Positions 1 through 10,372 of a DNA stretch of 64,000 bases are shown piece by piece. Position 1 is the stretch's first letter; the number at the start of each line of letters is the position of its first letter. Made by a program: the position numbers and the translations under genes. A model generated the notes under the pieces. The model saw only the letters and a list, made by a program, of their open reading frames with translations. It searched no databases and was not told where the DNA came from. This DNA is from Blastocystis sp. Blastoise (Eukaryota > Sar > Bigyra > Opalinata > Blastocystidae): positions 992,001 to 1,056,000 of the forward strand of contig JBBPEB010000034.1 in the NCBI GenBank assembly GCA_039096225.1, given 5' to 3'.

Positions 1-627
1 AAAGATATTATTATTCAGAATGATACTGATACGATCCAAACAAATGCATCTAAATTATGTACTGGATATATAAATGGATCATATTATCCTACATTTAGTT
101 TTCCTTTATCGGATAAATATGTTACTTATAGTAATATAAATTCTCCAATCACAATTGATCATAATATAGATTTAAGATTTGATGAATTATTCAAAGGAAA
201 TATAATTTGTAATATATGTGAACCGAATGGTAGTGATATACGTTTCAAAGCTTATGATGAAGTGTATTGTGATTTTAGTACAAGTAAGAATTTAATTTAT
301 GAATTGAAGAAAACCAATGTGTATGGATATCAATACTTAACGAATATACAAATTATATCAGTGTATGGTCAATCCACTGATTACTTATATCCTATTTCAT
401 TAAGATGTTTTACTAATGAATATGAGAATAATATTCATGTTATTGATACTACAAATCTACCTTATTACTATTCGAATGGTATTAAATATGAAGGTATATC
501 CAATAAGATCAATAAGAATGTCTATTATTGTAATCGTAAATTATTAAAGTTATTACCTCATGATAATATGTTCTTTATAACATGTGATTATCCTTGTGTT
601 GTTTTATTAACTATCTCTTATATATAA
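1..627 (+). CDS. C-terminal fragment of a viral structural-type protein
   Basis: Frame 1 is open from the first base to a TAA at 625-627, giving about 208 residues with no start inside the window, so the gene begins further left. The residues are rich in Tyr, Asn, Ile and short alternating hydrophobic stretches, as expected of beta-rich proteins, and the fragment ends in a hydrophobic strand (FFITC, then VVLLTISYI). Position at the head of a viral gene cluster makes a capsid protein (jelly-roll major capsid, penton or fibre-like) the best guess. No diagnostic motif is visible, so this is inference from context and composition. The downstream gap of 72 bp to the next start contains a weak TGTTTTGTTATAT promoter-like element. 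Confidence 0.4.
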   Translation, partial: KDIIIQNDTDTIQTNASKLCTGYINGSYYPTFSFPLSDKYVTYSNINSPITIDHNIDLRFDELFKGNIICNICEPNGSDIRFKAYDEVYCDFSTSKNLIYELKKTNVYGYQYLTNIQIISVYGQSTDYLYPISLRCFTNEYENNIHVIDTTNLPYYYSNGIKYEGISNKINKNVYYCNRKLLKLLPHDNMFFITCDYPCVVLLTISYI

Positions 628-699
628 ATATTTTAATGATATATTTAAATTTAAAAAAAAAATGTTTTGTTATATTATTCATTTAAAAATTATTAAAAA

Positions 700-1122
700 A
701 TGGAGCCTAAATCTGTATCTGAATCCTTACATTCTTTATCAAGTACAAGTTCAACAAGTTCAGATAGTTCAACAACAACCACATTATCAGAAGAAGAAAT
801 AGAAAAGAAAAATACTTTATTAGAATTTATTATAAAAGCTATAAAATGTTTATTTGAGAAATCAACTGAATTCTTTCAATTAATTGTTAAAAATATAGAT
901 ATTCATTGTAATTGTTGTAATCCACAAACAAAGAAAGTCTATTATAAGACAATGAAAATACAACAAACTATTATTGAAGAAGAAGTCAAACATATATCAG
1001 AAGTCTTGAATGAATTAGAAGAAATTGATTCTAATCAAAATGAATCAATACAAGAATTAGCTGTTCAATTAATGAAATTAAATATAAGTGTTGATTCTAT
1101 TGTTCAATCTCTTCATTTATAA
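700..1122 (+). CDS. Hypothetical viral protein with Ser/Thr-rich N-terminus
   Basis: A 140-aa product not recognised as a known family. Residues 1-30 are almost all Ser, Thr and Glu and look disordered. Residues 35-60 form a hydrophobic/aromatic helix-like stretch, followed by a Cys-rich patch (HCNCC) near residues 68-72 that could bind metal. The remainder looks helical, with regularly spaced Leu/Ile suggestive of a short coiled coil. The ATG at 700 follows an A-rich leader and a degenerate TGTTTTGTTATAT copy of the viral promoter element. It sits directly behind the putative capsid fragment on the same strand. Its role is unknown; a virion-associated protein is possible. Confidence 0.6.
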   Translation: MEPKSVSESLHSLSSTSSTSSDSSTTTTLSEEEIEKKNTLLEFIIKAIKCLFEKSTEFFQLIVKNIDIHCNCCNPQTKKVYYKTMKIQQTIIEEEVKHISEVLNELEEIDSNQNESIQELAVQLMKLNISVDSIVQSLHL

Positions 1123-1155
1123 TTCTATGAAATGTTATAAAATATTAATAATAAA

Positions 1156-1192
1156 CAAGCGTTTCACGACTGGCTACGCCAGCCTACGCTTG
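1156..1192. repeat. GC-rich nested hairpin
   Basis: CAAGCG (1156-1161) pairs with CGCTTG (1187-1192), and inside this CTGGC (1170-1174) pairs with GCCAG (1178-1182) around a TAC loop. It stands out in surrounding sequence that is about 85% A+T and lies 34 bp after the stop of the 700-1122 gene. It could be a transcription terminator/RNA structure or a remnant of a small mobile hairpin. Confidence 0.6.
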
Positions 1193-1559
1193 AATCTAAA
1201 TAAACATAAAAAAATAATTTGTAAAAAGACTATCTTTTCATTATATAAAAATTATTTATTTCAAATTTTGTTTTATTTTATTAATATTATCAATAATCGT
1301 TTCATAAAAAGAAAATTAAAAAAAAAAAATTAACAATATATAAAATAAAGATTACATTCTATTTCATTAGTAAATATATTTAAATACTTTAAAAACTTTT
1401 ATTATTGTACATAAAATATAGTCTATGCAATAAATAAGTTATTATAAAAAAACTCTAAAAAACTATAACATTTTGAAATACATATACTCACTTTTATTAA
1501 AACGAATTTTGTGCTAATATACATATATATTTAATTTATTATTTTAATTTATAAAGAAT

Positions 1560-2290
1560 AATTTGAATCTCTTTTATTTAAAGTCACAATTACAAAAAAT
1601 GAGTTCTTTTGAAAGACACAAAACATTCTTTAAACAATAATAGTTTTGTATTTAGTGACAAAAAAACGTATTATACGGTTTTAGAAACAATTAAAATCAT
1701 TTTACCCATTTTAACATTCCTATCAAACAGTCAACCATGTTTAATTAAACTAATTTTTAATATTTTATGTTCTATAATAAGTCTATTTATTATTTTAATA
1801 AAAGGTAACTTGAATCTCTTGACTTAACTATTGTAATTCTAAAAAAATAATTTTTTGAACAACTTAAAATATTTATTTGTTGTAGATTTTAATATGAAAC
1901 AGTTAAAAAACACTCTATACATACTTATTACAACCATTTTAGAAAAATAGACTCATTTTAACATTTTATTCAAACACACAACCACCTTTATTTCAAACAA
2001 TTCTTTAATTATTATAAACATTAAACACTCTAATACTCATTTTTACAAAAAGTGTATTGAATCTCTTTACTTAAGACAGTCAAACGGACAATTCAAAATC
2101 ATTTTACCCTTTAAACTCATTATAAAGTAATAATATTTATACAATTGCTTTGATATGTGATTTAGGACACATTGAACTACTTTTTACAAAATTTTGAGTC
2201 AACATTTCCAGTTTGTCATTCACTCGTCAACTCCACTTTTGACTGATTTTTTGAGAAATGCAATACATATGTAGTCTAGTTTTCAAATAT
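1560..2290. repeat. Imperfect tandem repeat, unit about 245 bp, three copies
   Basis: The phrase TTGAATCTCTTnACTTAA recurs near 1563, 1809 and 2049, and CATTTTAACATT followed by TCAAACA recurs near 1709 and 1954, with constant spacing of about 245 bp. Copies are diverged. An open frame at 1609-1827 falls inside one unit. Confidence 0.6.
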
Positions 2291-3196
2291 GTAAAAATTA
2301 ATTGTCAAATATGAATTTGATTTGTCAACTTTCGGAAAATTTTTAGAAAAATGATTTTTCAATTTTCAGTTTTTTAACATGTTATACTATTGACTCTACT
2401 AAACTCATTTCTTAATTAATTTTGAATATTAAAATTTATATTATTAATATGTTTTATTCTCTATATTTATTTGTTATAATTATATAAAATAATTAAATAT
2501 TGACTGAGAAATTAATGTTATAAAGTATACCCTTTTTTCAAAAAATAATTTTTTTATGTTTTGCATATATAATTTTTTATCTCAAAAGTTATTTTATATT
2601 TTGATAATATTTTTCTAAATATATAAACTATATGTTATCTAGTTTATAAATAAGTTTTATTTATTTTATTTAAATTAATATTGATGGAGAAATTGTCAAA
2701 ATAAACTATAGTATCAAAAATGCTTTCTTCTTTTTAAACGACTTATTTCACTAATTAAAGATTTTTAAAAACTAATTTTCTTATTTAAAGCTTATTTATG
2801 ACGTTCACAACTCATAATGACTGATAACTTACTTTTTAGAACAAACATTGTCTGTATCAGTTCAACATGTTGTCTTAACTTTTGTAAATGAGTGACATAT
2901 AGTGTCCACGAATGATTCTAAACACTAATTAAAACGTTTTAAGAGTTTATTAAGTTAACATTGTCTGGTGATCTGTTGTCAAAGTCTTTTAAAAACAAAA
3001 TAAAATAATAAAATATGTTTATTTTGATATGTAGTTTTTGAATATAGTGTCAAATGTCAAATATGCTTGTTAATGATGAAAATATAAACAAAAAACAAAT
3101 GAAAAATTTTTAACAAAATTTTCGAACGTCATTTTTTTATTGAGTTTAACTATTGTCTCCTGTGACTTCATTTTTTAATATTTTAAAAAAATGGCA

Positions 3197-3475
3197 AAAA
3201 CGGATGACATTTAGGTCGTGCTATATCTAAATAAGCTTTAACTTTATTATTTTATAAAATATTGACTGAGATCTGATGATAACAAAATATACCATTTTTA
3301 GAAAAATTTCATTTTTATGTTTTTAATATAAATTAACATATCTCGGTCAATATTAAATATTAAACAAAAATATAAAAAACGGATGACATTTAGGTTGTCT
3401 AATATCTAAATATGTTTTTATTTTTATTATATATTGAATATTGACTGAGATCTGATGATAACAAAATTGGGTATC
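3197..3475. repeat. Imperfect direct repeat, unit about 180 bp
   Basis: AAACGGATGACATTTAGG appears near 3198 and again near 3377. In each copy it is followed about 60 bp later by ATTGACTGAGATCTGATGATAACAAAA-like sequence (3261 and 3440). Further relics of the second phrase occur near 2500 and 2681. No coding frame spans the unit. Confidence 0.6.
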
Positions 3476-4146
3476 AAAGATGAAAAATTTTTATAAACAA
3501 ATATTTTCTTATTAAAAGATATAATTAAAATATAAAACATATTTATGACGGATATAGAGTTAACTAAATACATTAAAGCTCAAATAAGTTTATTAAGAAG
3601 GAATGTGTTGGATATCAGTTTGTCTTTTGTCGTTATTTAAAGGAATTATTGCTATTTCAGAGTAGTTAAAGTCATCTACATTACGCATGTAATCATTTTA
3701 GAGTTTAAAGTTAGTAATGTGTGTATTGATATGTTGTCAAGTTGTAAATATAAACAAATTTACCCGTCAAAACTATTTAATAGACCAACCCGTCAATAAA
3801 AGTTAATTTTATAAAAATAAATATAAAGAATGTGAGTAGATATAGGAAAAATAAGAAAACAATAAAAAATGAAAAACGAAAAATAAGTGTTTTTATAAAA
3901 ATGAAGAATATTGGATAAAATAAAAATAATCCAATAATTTTGGTTAAAATTTTGTGCGAAAATGGTTTTTTGCGTTTTTTAGCCAGAAATTTAGACTTTT
4001 CGAAAAATTTCTTTAACAGCCATTTTCAGAATTGTGTTCCGGATTTTATGATGTTATTTTTATTTTATAAAAGCTAATAACAAATTCAATAAAGGTGAAA
4101 GTGTGTGAGACACCGTACGCTACATGAACTAAATTAAGGATATTAA

Positions 4147-4160
4147 TTTGTTTTGTTTAT
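4147..4160 (+). promoter_or_regulatory. Viral promoter-like element TTTGTTTTGTTTAT
   Basis: Exact copy of the 14-mer found upstream of other viral genes; it ends 20 bp before the ATG at 4181. Confidence 0.6.
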
Positions 4161-4180
4161 AAATAATTTAATTTTTAATA

Positions 4181-5977
4181 ATGCAATCAACAGGTTATTC
4201 AGATAAAGATTGTGAAGAATTCTTTACAAATTGTATAGATCAATTATTACATTGGAAGAAAATACAATTATCAACAAGTATAAATTGGAAGAAATGGATC
4301 AAGACAATATGTAAGAAATTTCGTAATGAAGAACGAATTCAAATAGATGATATGGAAGAACCGTTCTTTTGTGTAGAAGTGTTAACAGATCCATTTCAAT
4401 TTCAAAATGTTATGCAACATACACAAACAGAAGCTCCTGGACAACAAGGTGGATTATCCAATACTACTGTAGCTAATTATATGCAAATGATTACTTATAT
4501 AATGAAGAATATATCTATTTGTACAGATGATGAAGATATCATTAATTATAAAGCATTTACTCCACAAAATATAAAGAAATGGGAACATTTATGGGGTTCT
4601 TTACAAATTGATGCTACTTACTCAAGACATTATGAAATCACTCAGAAAATTATTAATTGTGAAGCTGATTGGGGAGAAATCATTAATATCACCAAAAAGA
4701 ATTATTTAGAGAATCCTAATGATTTATATTATGTGAATAGTTATTTATTAGTTTTAACTTATGATACACTCTGTGCTCGTAATGATTATAATGATTGTGT
4801 AATCTATACTCGTGGTCAACAAATTCCTTTATCGTTAAGAAGAACAACTAATTATATTGATTTAAATACTTTAACTATTCATGTGAATGATACAAAAAAT
4901 CGATTTGAAATTGGTAAGAATGAATATCCTACTTATCAATATTTATCAGAAGAATATTTGAATGTCTTAGCTAGATCCTTACGTTTATTTCCAAGACATT
5001 ATTTATTTGTTACTGAAAATGGTGGTAAAGTACGTGATTTGAAATTTGGTGATGAATATATAAAACCCCATTTAGGCTGGATTTATAAAACACAACAGAA
5101 TAATTCTTTAATTAATGGTTGTGATATTATAAGACATTTATTTGCTCAATATTATTATAGATTATCAAGAGAAGCACAATTCCAACATAATGATTCAGAA
5201 CACGAATCTAAAGGTGTAGAACTGTTTGAAAATTCGATTATGAAGATGTTACATAGTCAATCAACACATATGGAAAATTATATATCTCCTTATTTATCTT
5301 CTCATTCAACTAAATTGCAAGATTTAGATAATAAAACAAGAACATTTCATATTGATATGAATAATATTACTTATACAAGAGAAATTAATCAATTAAATAA
5401 ATTATTATTTTTATGTAAACGATTTAATGATCGTATAGAACAATATGAAGAAGACTATGAAGATGTATTTGGTAAAGAGAATTTCAATATGAAATCAGAA
5501 TCGATATTAAGTAGTCTAGAACAATATTCATCAGATAATGATACTATAATGATTACATTAAGATATTATAAAGATCTATTAAAGCATAAGTATCCTGATA
5601 AAAACGATTTAGAAAATGAATTACCTGTAGGATGTTCATTAGAATCTGAAGAAGTTCCAGAGAATTCTAGAGATCGTTATAATCGTTTTATACGTAATAA
5701 ACAATTATTACCTGATCATTTACATAATAATACAACGGATTCAGAATTAACGAATACTCAAGCATCTCTTATGCAACAAAATACTCAAGATGAAAACTCT
5801 ACACCTATAGTTATGAATAATTCAGATACTTATGCATTACGTAGTCTTTCTACTATGCCTCCTTTAGAACCTATTCATCGTGGTCATGGTTTATTGAAAA
5901 AACATAAAGGTAATGCATTCTTTAAAGTCAAAGTCCCTAAAAAACATTTTCATGGAATTCAATTTAAATTTTATTAA
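4181..5977 (+). CDS. Tyrosine recombinase/integrase (first of two)
   Basis: A 598-aa protein predicted to perform site-specific strand exchange with a covalent 3'-phosphotyrosine intermediate, probably for integration or excision of the virus. The catalytic constellation is readable: Arg220 (SLRRTTNY), Arg318 followed by His319 (IIRHLFA), His358 (MLHSQS) and nucleophile Tyr367 (MENYI). The usual first His of box II is replaced by Asp. About 180 residues precede the catalytic domain (arm/core-binding region), and an unusual C-terminal extension of about 230 residues follows, acidic then basic with a KKHKG/KKH tail. The start is the ATG 20 bp after a promoter-like element. The gene converges on the primase-helicase gene, with 44 bp between stops. 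Confidence 0.85.
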   Translation: MQSTGYSDKDCEEFFTNCIDQLLHWKKIQLSTSINWKKWIKTICKKFRNEERIQIDDMEEPFFCVEVLTDPFQFQNVMQHTQTEAPGQQGGLSNTTVANYMQMITYIMKNISICTDDEDIINYKAFTPQNIKKWEHLWGSLQIDATYSRHYEITQKIINCEADWGEIINITKKNYLENPNDLYYVNSYLLVLTYDTLCARNDYNDCVIYTRGQQIPLSLRRTTNYIDLNTLTIHVNDTKNRFEIGKNEYPTYQYLSEEYLNVLARSLRLFPRHYLFVTENGGKVRDLKFGDEYIKPHLGWIYKTQQNNSLINGCDIIRHLFAQYYYRLSREAQFQHNDSEHESKGVELFENSIMKMLHSQSTHMENYISPYLSSHSTKLQDLDNKTRTFHIDMNNITYTREINQLNKLLFLCKRFNDRIEQYEEDYEDVFGKENFNMKSESILSSLEQYSSDNDTIMITLRYYKDLLKHKYPDKNDLENELPVGCSLESEEVPENSRDRYNRFIRNKQLLPDHLHNNTTDSELTNTQASLMQQNTQDENSTPIVMNNSDTYALRSLSTMPPLEPIHRGHGLLKKHKGNAFFKVKVPKKHFHGIQFKFY

Positions 5978-6021
5978 TTTTAAAACAAAACAACTTTTTA
6001 TAATAAAAAATAAATATATAT

Positions 6022-9000
6022 TTAATTTGGTATAGCATATAAAGTATTATCTATTAAAATTCGTTTTGTTGATGACGTATTATGATATTGATCTTCACTA
6101 TAAACAATTTCTTCTTTCTTAGATAAACAATTGGATAAACAGAATAAATCTGTATCCACACATTCATTATAAGTATTATCAATCATTAAACCACAAATAC
6201 CAATAGCATTCCCTCCCTTATAGAAATTTGAAGTATGTTTTCTATGAATATTCACAATATCTATAGAATTGAATGTATCTTTACTACTTAAACAACCAAA
6301 TAAAGCATTTGTAAATTTATCTAAATCCTTCTTAATCGTAAATTGATTATTATTATTCACTTTCTTATAACTATTAAAAATATCTTCAATAGTAACTACA
6401 TTCAAATAATAAGGATCTATAGTCATATGGTTATCAACAAAAGATTTCAAATCATATCCTTCTGTACTACGATCAAAGAATCGTTTCTTACATTCACTTA
6501 TATGATATTCATTATCTAATTCATGCATATCTAATTGCATACTAGAATAGAAATAATTACTTACTAGATAACTAAAGATAATAGAACGATTCTGATAGAA
6601 TTTATCGGATAGAGTATAATCCATTTCATAATGATTGGGTTTCAATCTCTTTTCTACTGTCTGTTTACGTTTCGGTAAATTATGATCTACATAATCTTCA
6701 TATAAATTAGCATTACCAGGAGGGAAATAACGACAACATGAAGGTAAGAAACACACTCTTCTTTCAATAGGACCAGCATTCACAGCAGTAGGTTGAATAT
6801 TACTTGTCATAAATAAAGTACCCGTGAAATGAACTTTTGTAAATATATTACTGAATAATTTACGAGCACTAGCACCTTCTTTCTTTTCTGCTATTTCTTT
6901 AAATACTTTAGAAGAGAATGGATTAAATGTTTTCTTTCTACCAGTAACATCTTCTTCTATTAATTCATTCATATAATACATTGTTTTATTAGACATATCT
7001 ACAATCTTAGGAGCTATAGATGTTTCTTCTAAATTATCTGGATTTACTATAATACATTGATTACTACCTACAATACGAGAAATTAAATCAGTTGTTATTG
7101 TTTTACCATTACTACCTGTACTACCATATAATATATAAGAAACAGTTTTCTGAGTATTGACATAGAAAGCAGTGGTTAAGATACGTAACATAATACTTTC
7201 ATATTTCTTATCGAATTCACAATATCTTGCAATATGTTGTTCAAATAATTGGATAATATCTTTCTGTTCATTATTAATATTCCAACTGACATTAAATTCA
7301 GTATCAATTAATAAATCTTCAAATACCATATCTTCTTTATGATATGGTTGGATATAATATTGTCTAGGATCTTCTTCTGTTGATTCTTTTGGATATAAAT
7401 AACCAAGTTGTGTATAGATAACACGTTCTTTATGAACCATATACGTATCTAAATATTCTTTATAAGATTTACCATAAGTCTTCAAATAACGATTCAACCA
7501 TTCTTTATAATGATATTCATTAGTAACAGAAGCAGACATTATTTTATCAACTATTTTTTGATGTTGTTCATTCTCTTTAGAATATAATCTTGATAATTTG
7601 AATTTCTCTACAATCGATTTCATAAATGTAGTTATTTTGGTTTCAAAGAAATTAATATCATAATTATTCTTACAACGTCTTAAGATATTATATTCATCAA
7701 ATGTATATAAGATAAAATTATCTTTATCTAATATAATGGAAACAATTTCATTAAATTCTAATAATTGAAATAACATAACTAATGTTTGTGAATCTACAAG
7801 ATTAAAGGATTGAATACATTCTAAAATAGACATAAATATGAAATCATTATCATCATCTTTATTAAATAATTTATTATCCATTAATATCTTCAAAATATAA
7901 TTATTCGATAAATGAGTAGGATCAACTTGTATATGATTCCATGTAGATTCAATTACATCATCACTTCGATCATGACCATAACGTAATGAATAATTTTTAA
8001 ATAATTCTAATCCTCTTGTTGTATTACAAATCTGTTTTGCTGCACAACATAATTTATACCAAGTATTATGAGATTCAAAATAATTCATATCTTCAATAGA
8101 ACCAATCAATAATAAATATCGTTCTAATAAAGCTTCTTTAGATGCTGTAGTATCCAATATAGTATCTGTAGAAATCAACATAGGAATATCTTTAATATCT
8201 TGTATAGAACATAATATAGTACGTGAACAATTATTTAATCTTGCATAATAACGTTTATAACGTGAATATTGTTTTAATTTATAAAAGATAATAGGATTAA
8301 TAATATCACTTATAATATCATCTTCATTCTTATAATTCAATAATGTTTTGAAATAATAATGTTCATCGATTTCTCCTTCTATTTTCTTCCATGATTTATT
8401 TGTATATTCTTCGTATAATTTATAAGTAGATGGAGAATTATCTTTACTACAACCAAGAAACATACAACCATTATTCTTTCTTGGTTTACCAATAACATTA
8501 TAATCAATGAATTCTTTTATATCTAAATTATTCATTTTACATAAATCAACCAATTTTGTATTCAGAATCATACTATTATATAAGAAAAATAAATAATCAC
8601 CATTTACAAACCAATTTGTATATATGTGAATTCCCCATGAATAATGTATTTCATTATGAACTGTCTTCTTATTCACTTCTTTCTTTGTATACACAAGCGA
8701 AATAAATTCTTGATTATAATAATGAATACAATGATTACATATTTCTTCAATAAATTCATGAATAAATGAATCTGTTAGAAAAGAAAAATCATTTGATATT
8801 TGGTGATAATCTAAATCAAACCATAATCTTCTATAATTAGTTGATGTATTACAAGGAGTACAATCAATATAATGTAATAATTCTTTTGGATTTTGGTAAT
8901 TAGTAAATAGACTTTTATAAAATGGTAATGGATTTGGTATAATAATTTCACTATGATTATCTTTTGAATTATCATGATTAAAGGAACCAAAAGTATAAAC

Positions 9001-9024
9001 AAAATGAATTTGTGAATTTTCCAT
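6022..9024 (-). CDS. Primase plus SF3 helicase (D5-like replication protein)
   Basis: A 1000-aa replication protein that should prime and unwind viral DNA. Near the N-terminus WFDLDY supplies the paired Asp residues (70 and 72) of an archaeo-eukaryotic primase, with HYSWGIHI as the conserved His motif. The C-terminal half is an SF3 helicase: Walker A GSTGSNGKT (Lys641), a Walker B-like MYYMNEL and a sensor-like TSNIQPTAVN, followed by an FLP/RRV-type arginine segment. A D5_N-like region lies between the two. The in-frame TTG at 9072 is rejected in favour of ATG 9024, which follows an ATTTGTTTTG promoter-like element by about 45 bp and strong heat-shock arrays by about 90 bp. Primase-helicase fusions of this kind are typical of polinton-like viruses, virophages and large DNA viruses. 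Confidence 0.9.
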   Translation of the reverse strand: MENSQIHFVYTFGSFNHDNSKDNHSEIIIPNPLPFYKSLFTNYQNPKELLHYIDCTPCNTSTNYRRLWFDLDYHQISNDFSFLTDSFIHEFIEEICNHCIHYYNQEFISLVYTKKEVNKKTVHNEIHYSWGIHIYTNWFVNGDYLFFLYNSMILNTKLVDLCKMNNLDIKEFIDYNVIGKPRKNNGCMFLGCSKDNSPSTYKLYEEYTNKSWKKIEGEIDEHYYFKTLLNYKNEDDIISDIINPIIFYKLKQYSRYKRYYARLNNCSRTILCSIQDIKDIPMLISTDTILDTTASKEALLERYLLLIGSIEDMNYFESHNTWYKLCCAAKQICNTTRGLELFKNYSLRYGHDRSDDVIESTWNHIQVDPTHLSNNYILKILMDNKLFNKDDDNDFIFMSILECIQSFNLVDSQTLVMLFQLLEFNEIVSIILDKDNFILYTFDEYNILRRCKNNYDINFFETKITTFMKSIVEKFKLSRLYSKENEQHQKIVDKIMSASVTNEYHYKEWLNRYLKTYGKSYKEYLDTYMVHKERVIYTQLGYLYPKESTEEDPRQYYIQPYHKEDMVFEDLLIDTEFNVSWNINNEQKDIIQLFEQHIARYCEFDKKYESIMLRILTTAFYVNTQKTVSYILYGSTGSNGKTITTDLISRIVGSNQCIIVNPDNLEETSIAPKIVDMSNKTMYYMNELIEEDVTGRKKTFNPFSSKVFKEIAEKKEGASARKLFSNIFTKVHFTGTLFMTSNIQPTAVNAGPIERRVCFLPSCCRYFPPGNANLYEDYVDHNLPKRKQTVEKRLKPNHYEMDYTLSDKFYQNRSIIFSYLVSNYFYSSMQLDMHELDNEYHISECKKRFFDRSTEGYDLKSFVDNHMTIDPYYLNVVTIEDIFNSYKKVNNNNQFTIKKDLDKFTNALFGCLSSKDTFNSIDIVNIHRKHTSNFYKGGNAIGICGLMIDNTYNECVDTDLFCLSNCLSKKEEIVYSEDQYHNTSSTKRILIDNTLYAIPN

Positions 9025-9066
9025 GATTATTTGACTTATAAATAATGAAAATAAATATGGTATAAA

Positions 9067-9079
9067 ATTCAAAACAAAT
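9067..9079 (-). promoter_or_regulatory. Viral promoter-like element upstream of primase-helicase
   Basis: On the minus strand this reads ATTTGTTTTGAAT, matching the core of the viral 14-mer; the ATG at 9024 lies about 45 bp downstream. Confidence 0.4.
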
Positions 9080-9092
9080 AATATATTAAAGA

Positions 9093-9240
9093 TTCTAGAA
9101 GTCAGTTTTAGAAGCTTCTAGAACATTCTAGAATATTCAGGAACATTCTATAATAGTAAATATTACTTTATATTTTTAAATGTTCTAGAACCTTCGAGAA
9201 CATTCTAGAACCTTCTAGAACCTTCTAGAACCTTCTAGAA
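9093..9240. promoter_or_regulatory. Heat-shock element arrays (8 and 12 phased units)
   Basis: From 9111 to 9148, GAA and TTC alternate every 5 bp for eight units. From 9183 to 9240 they alternate without a break for twelve units (TTCnnGAAnn repeated). A lone TTCTAGAA sits at 9093. This is the exact consensus bound by trimeric heat-shock factor. The arrays lie between the primase-helicase start (9024, minus) and the stop of the 207-aa gene, so they are placed to drive the primase-helicase. Confidence 0.7.
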
Positions 9241-9350
9241 CATCATTTTTATACTTTAGTGTTTTAAATGTATATACAATAAACAAAACAATTTTCAATG
9301 ATTTTTTACAAGTTTATAAGTAAAACTAGAAAAATAAACAAGAAAAATAA

Positions 9351-9974
9351 TTAAATTTCAATTGGTTCTTGACTATTAATATATGTACATGAATGAGGCC
9401 ATCCATTTTTATCATATAAAATACCATCCCAGAAATACATTTGTTTTGAAGGATCTCTTTTAATCTTGTTAATACTCTTAGCATGAACAACTTCATAAGA
9501 ATAAACTTTACCTTTTTCATCATAAAGGAATCCATCTTCCATATGGAATTTCATAATATCAAAATCATCATCTTTAGAATTCGAATGTTCTTTAGAATCT
9601 TCAGAACATAAAATAGTAGTTCTATCACTTTCTAAAAGATCTTCAGTATTGATAATATCTTGAATATCTTGTTCTTCATTAAGTTGTTGAGTATAAATAT
9701 CAGCAGCGAATTCTTCATAATCTTCAAGACCTTTAATAACCGCGTTTATACGTTTTAAAGCTGATCTATAGTTTTCGACTTCGAAAGAAGCAAGACGTTC
9801 TTTAGATTTTGCAATACCCAATAGATTCTTTTCTCTATTCAATTGAGACTGATGTAAATCAATATCACGAAGAACATTCTTATGAACTTCAACAGCCTTC
9901 TTAGAATTCTTAAGAAGTTCCATACGAACAGTTTGAAGACATTTACGGGAATCAGCAGAAAGATTAAATTGCAT
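9351..9974 (-). CDS. Hypothetical viral coiled-coil protein
   Basis: A 207-aa product of unknown family. The frame opens further upstream only with a TTG, so the first ATG (9974, MQFNLSAD) is taken as start. Residues 10-90 are strongly heptad-patterned and charged (coiled coil). An acidic linker follows, then a C-terminal part with two related phrases, DGFLYDEKGKVYSYE and DGILYDKNGWPHSC, about 34 residues apart, which look like a duplicated small beta module. It lies upstream of the primase-helicase on the same strand, with the heat-shock arrays between them, and has its own short heat-shock element upstream (10086-10103). Function cannot be assigned. Confidence 0.65.
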   Translation of the reverse strand: MQFNLSADSRKCLQTVRMELLKNSKKAVEVHKNVLRDIDLHQSQLNREKNLLGIAKSKERLASFEVENYRSALKRINAVIKGLEDYEEFAADIYTQQLNEEQDIQDIINTEDLLESDRTTILCSEDSKEHSNSKDDDFDIMKFHMEDGFLYDEKGKVYSYEVVHAKSINKIKRDPSKQMYFWDGILYDKNGWPHSCTYINSQEPIEI

Positions 9975-10085
9975 TATAATCGCGAATATCGTTACAGAGA
10001 GAAAATTTGTATTTATCAAAATGAAATAAATAATACATTTAAATGGAATATTAAATATTCTAGGAGACAGTGTAGAATCTCTATG

Positions 10086-10103
10086 GAATGTTCTAGAAGG
10101 TTC
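10086..10103. promoter_or_regulatory. Short heat-shock element (4 units)
   Basis: GAATGTTCTAGAAGGTTC: four phased GAA/TTC units, about 110 bp upstream of the minus-strand 207-aa gene and 270 bp upstream of the plus-strand gene at 10373. The rest of the 10.02-10.37 kb intergenic space shows no gene. Confidence 0.5.
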
Positions 10104-10372
10104 ATTTGATTGGCTAATTTTGTCGACTTAGCATTTTTTATTTGTGTTTCAATGACGAGTATAGTCGGCATCTGTAATCTGATTGGATAAAAAAATTAGT
10201 AAAACACAATTAGACGATGACAACGATGTGTCATACGAAATAAGCTATTTTATTGGCTTATTTTCCAGCTGGAAGCAATAGGCTTTTGTTAGCAACTGAA
10301 ATGAAGAACTGTACACTAAAAATAGTATATTTAATATATTGTATAAAAATACTTTTGAAGGTTTAAATAATC

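Larger units (their letters stand above)
1123..4146. other. Long non-coding viral region with repeats
   Basis: Three kilobases without a convincing gene. It holds a GC-rich hairpin (1156-1192), three imperfect copies of a roughly 245-bp unit (1560-2290) and a second repeat family with the core TTGACTGAGATCTGATGATAA (around 2500, 3261 and 3440). Short open frames here (for example 1609-1827) lie inside the repeats and show no coding signature. Confidence 0.6.

Noticed and set aside
1609-1827. 72-codon open frame
   Set aside because: Lies within the 245-bp tandem repeat; the start is not an ATG with context and the sequence is biased AT repeat.
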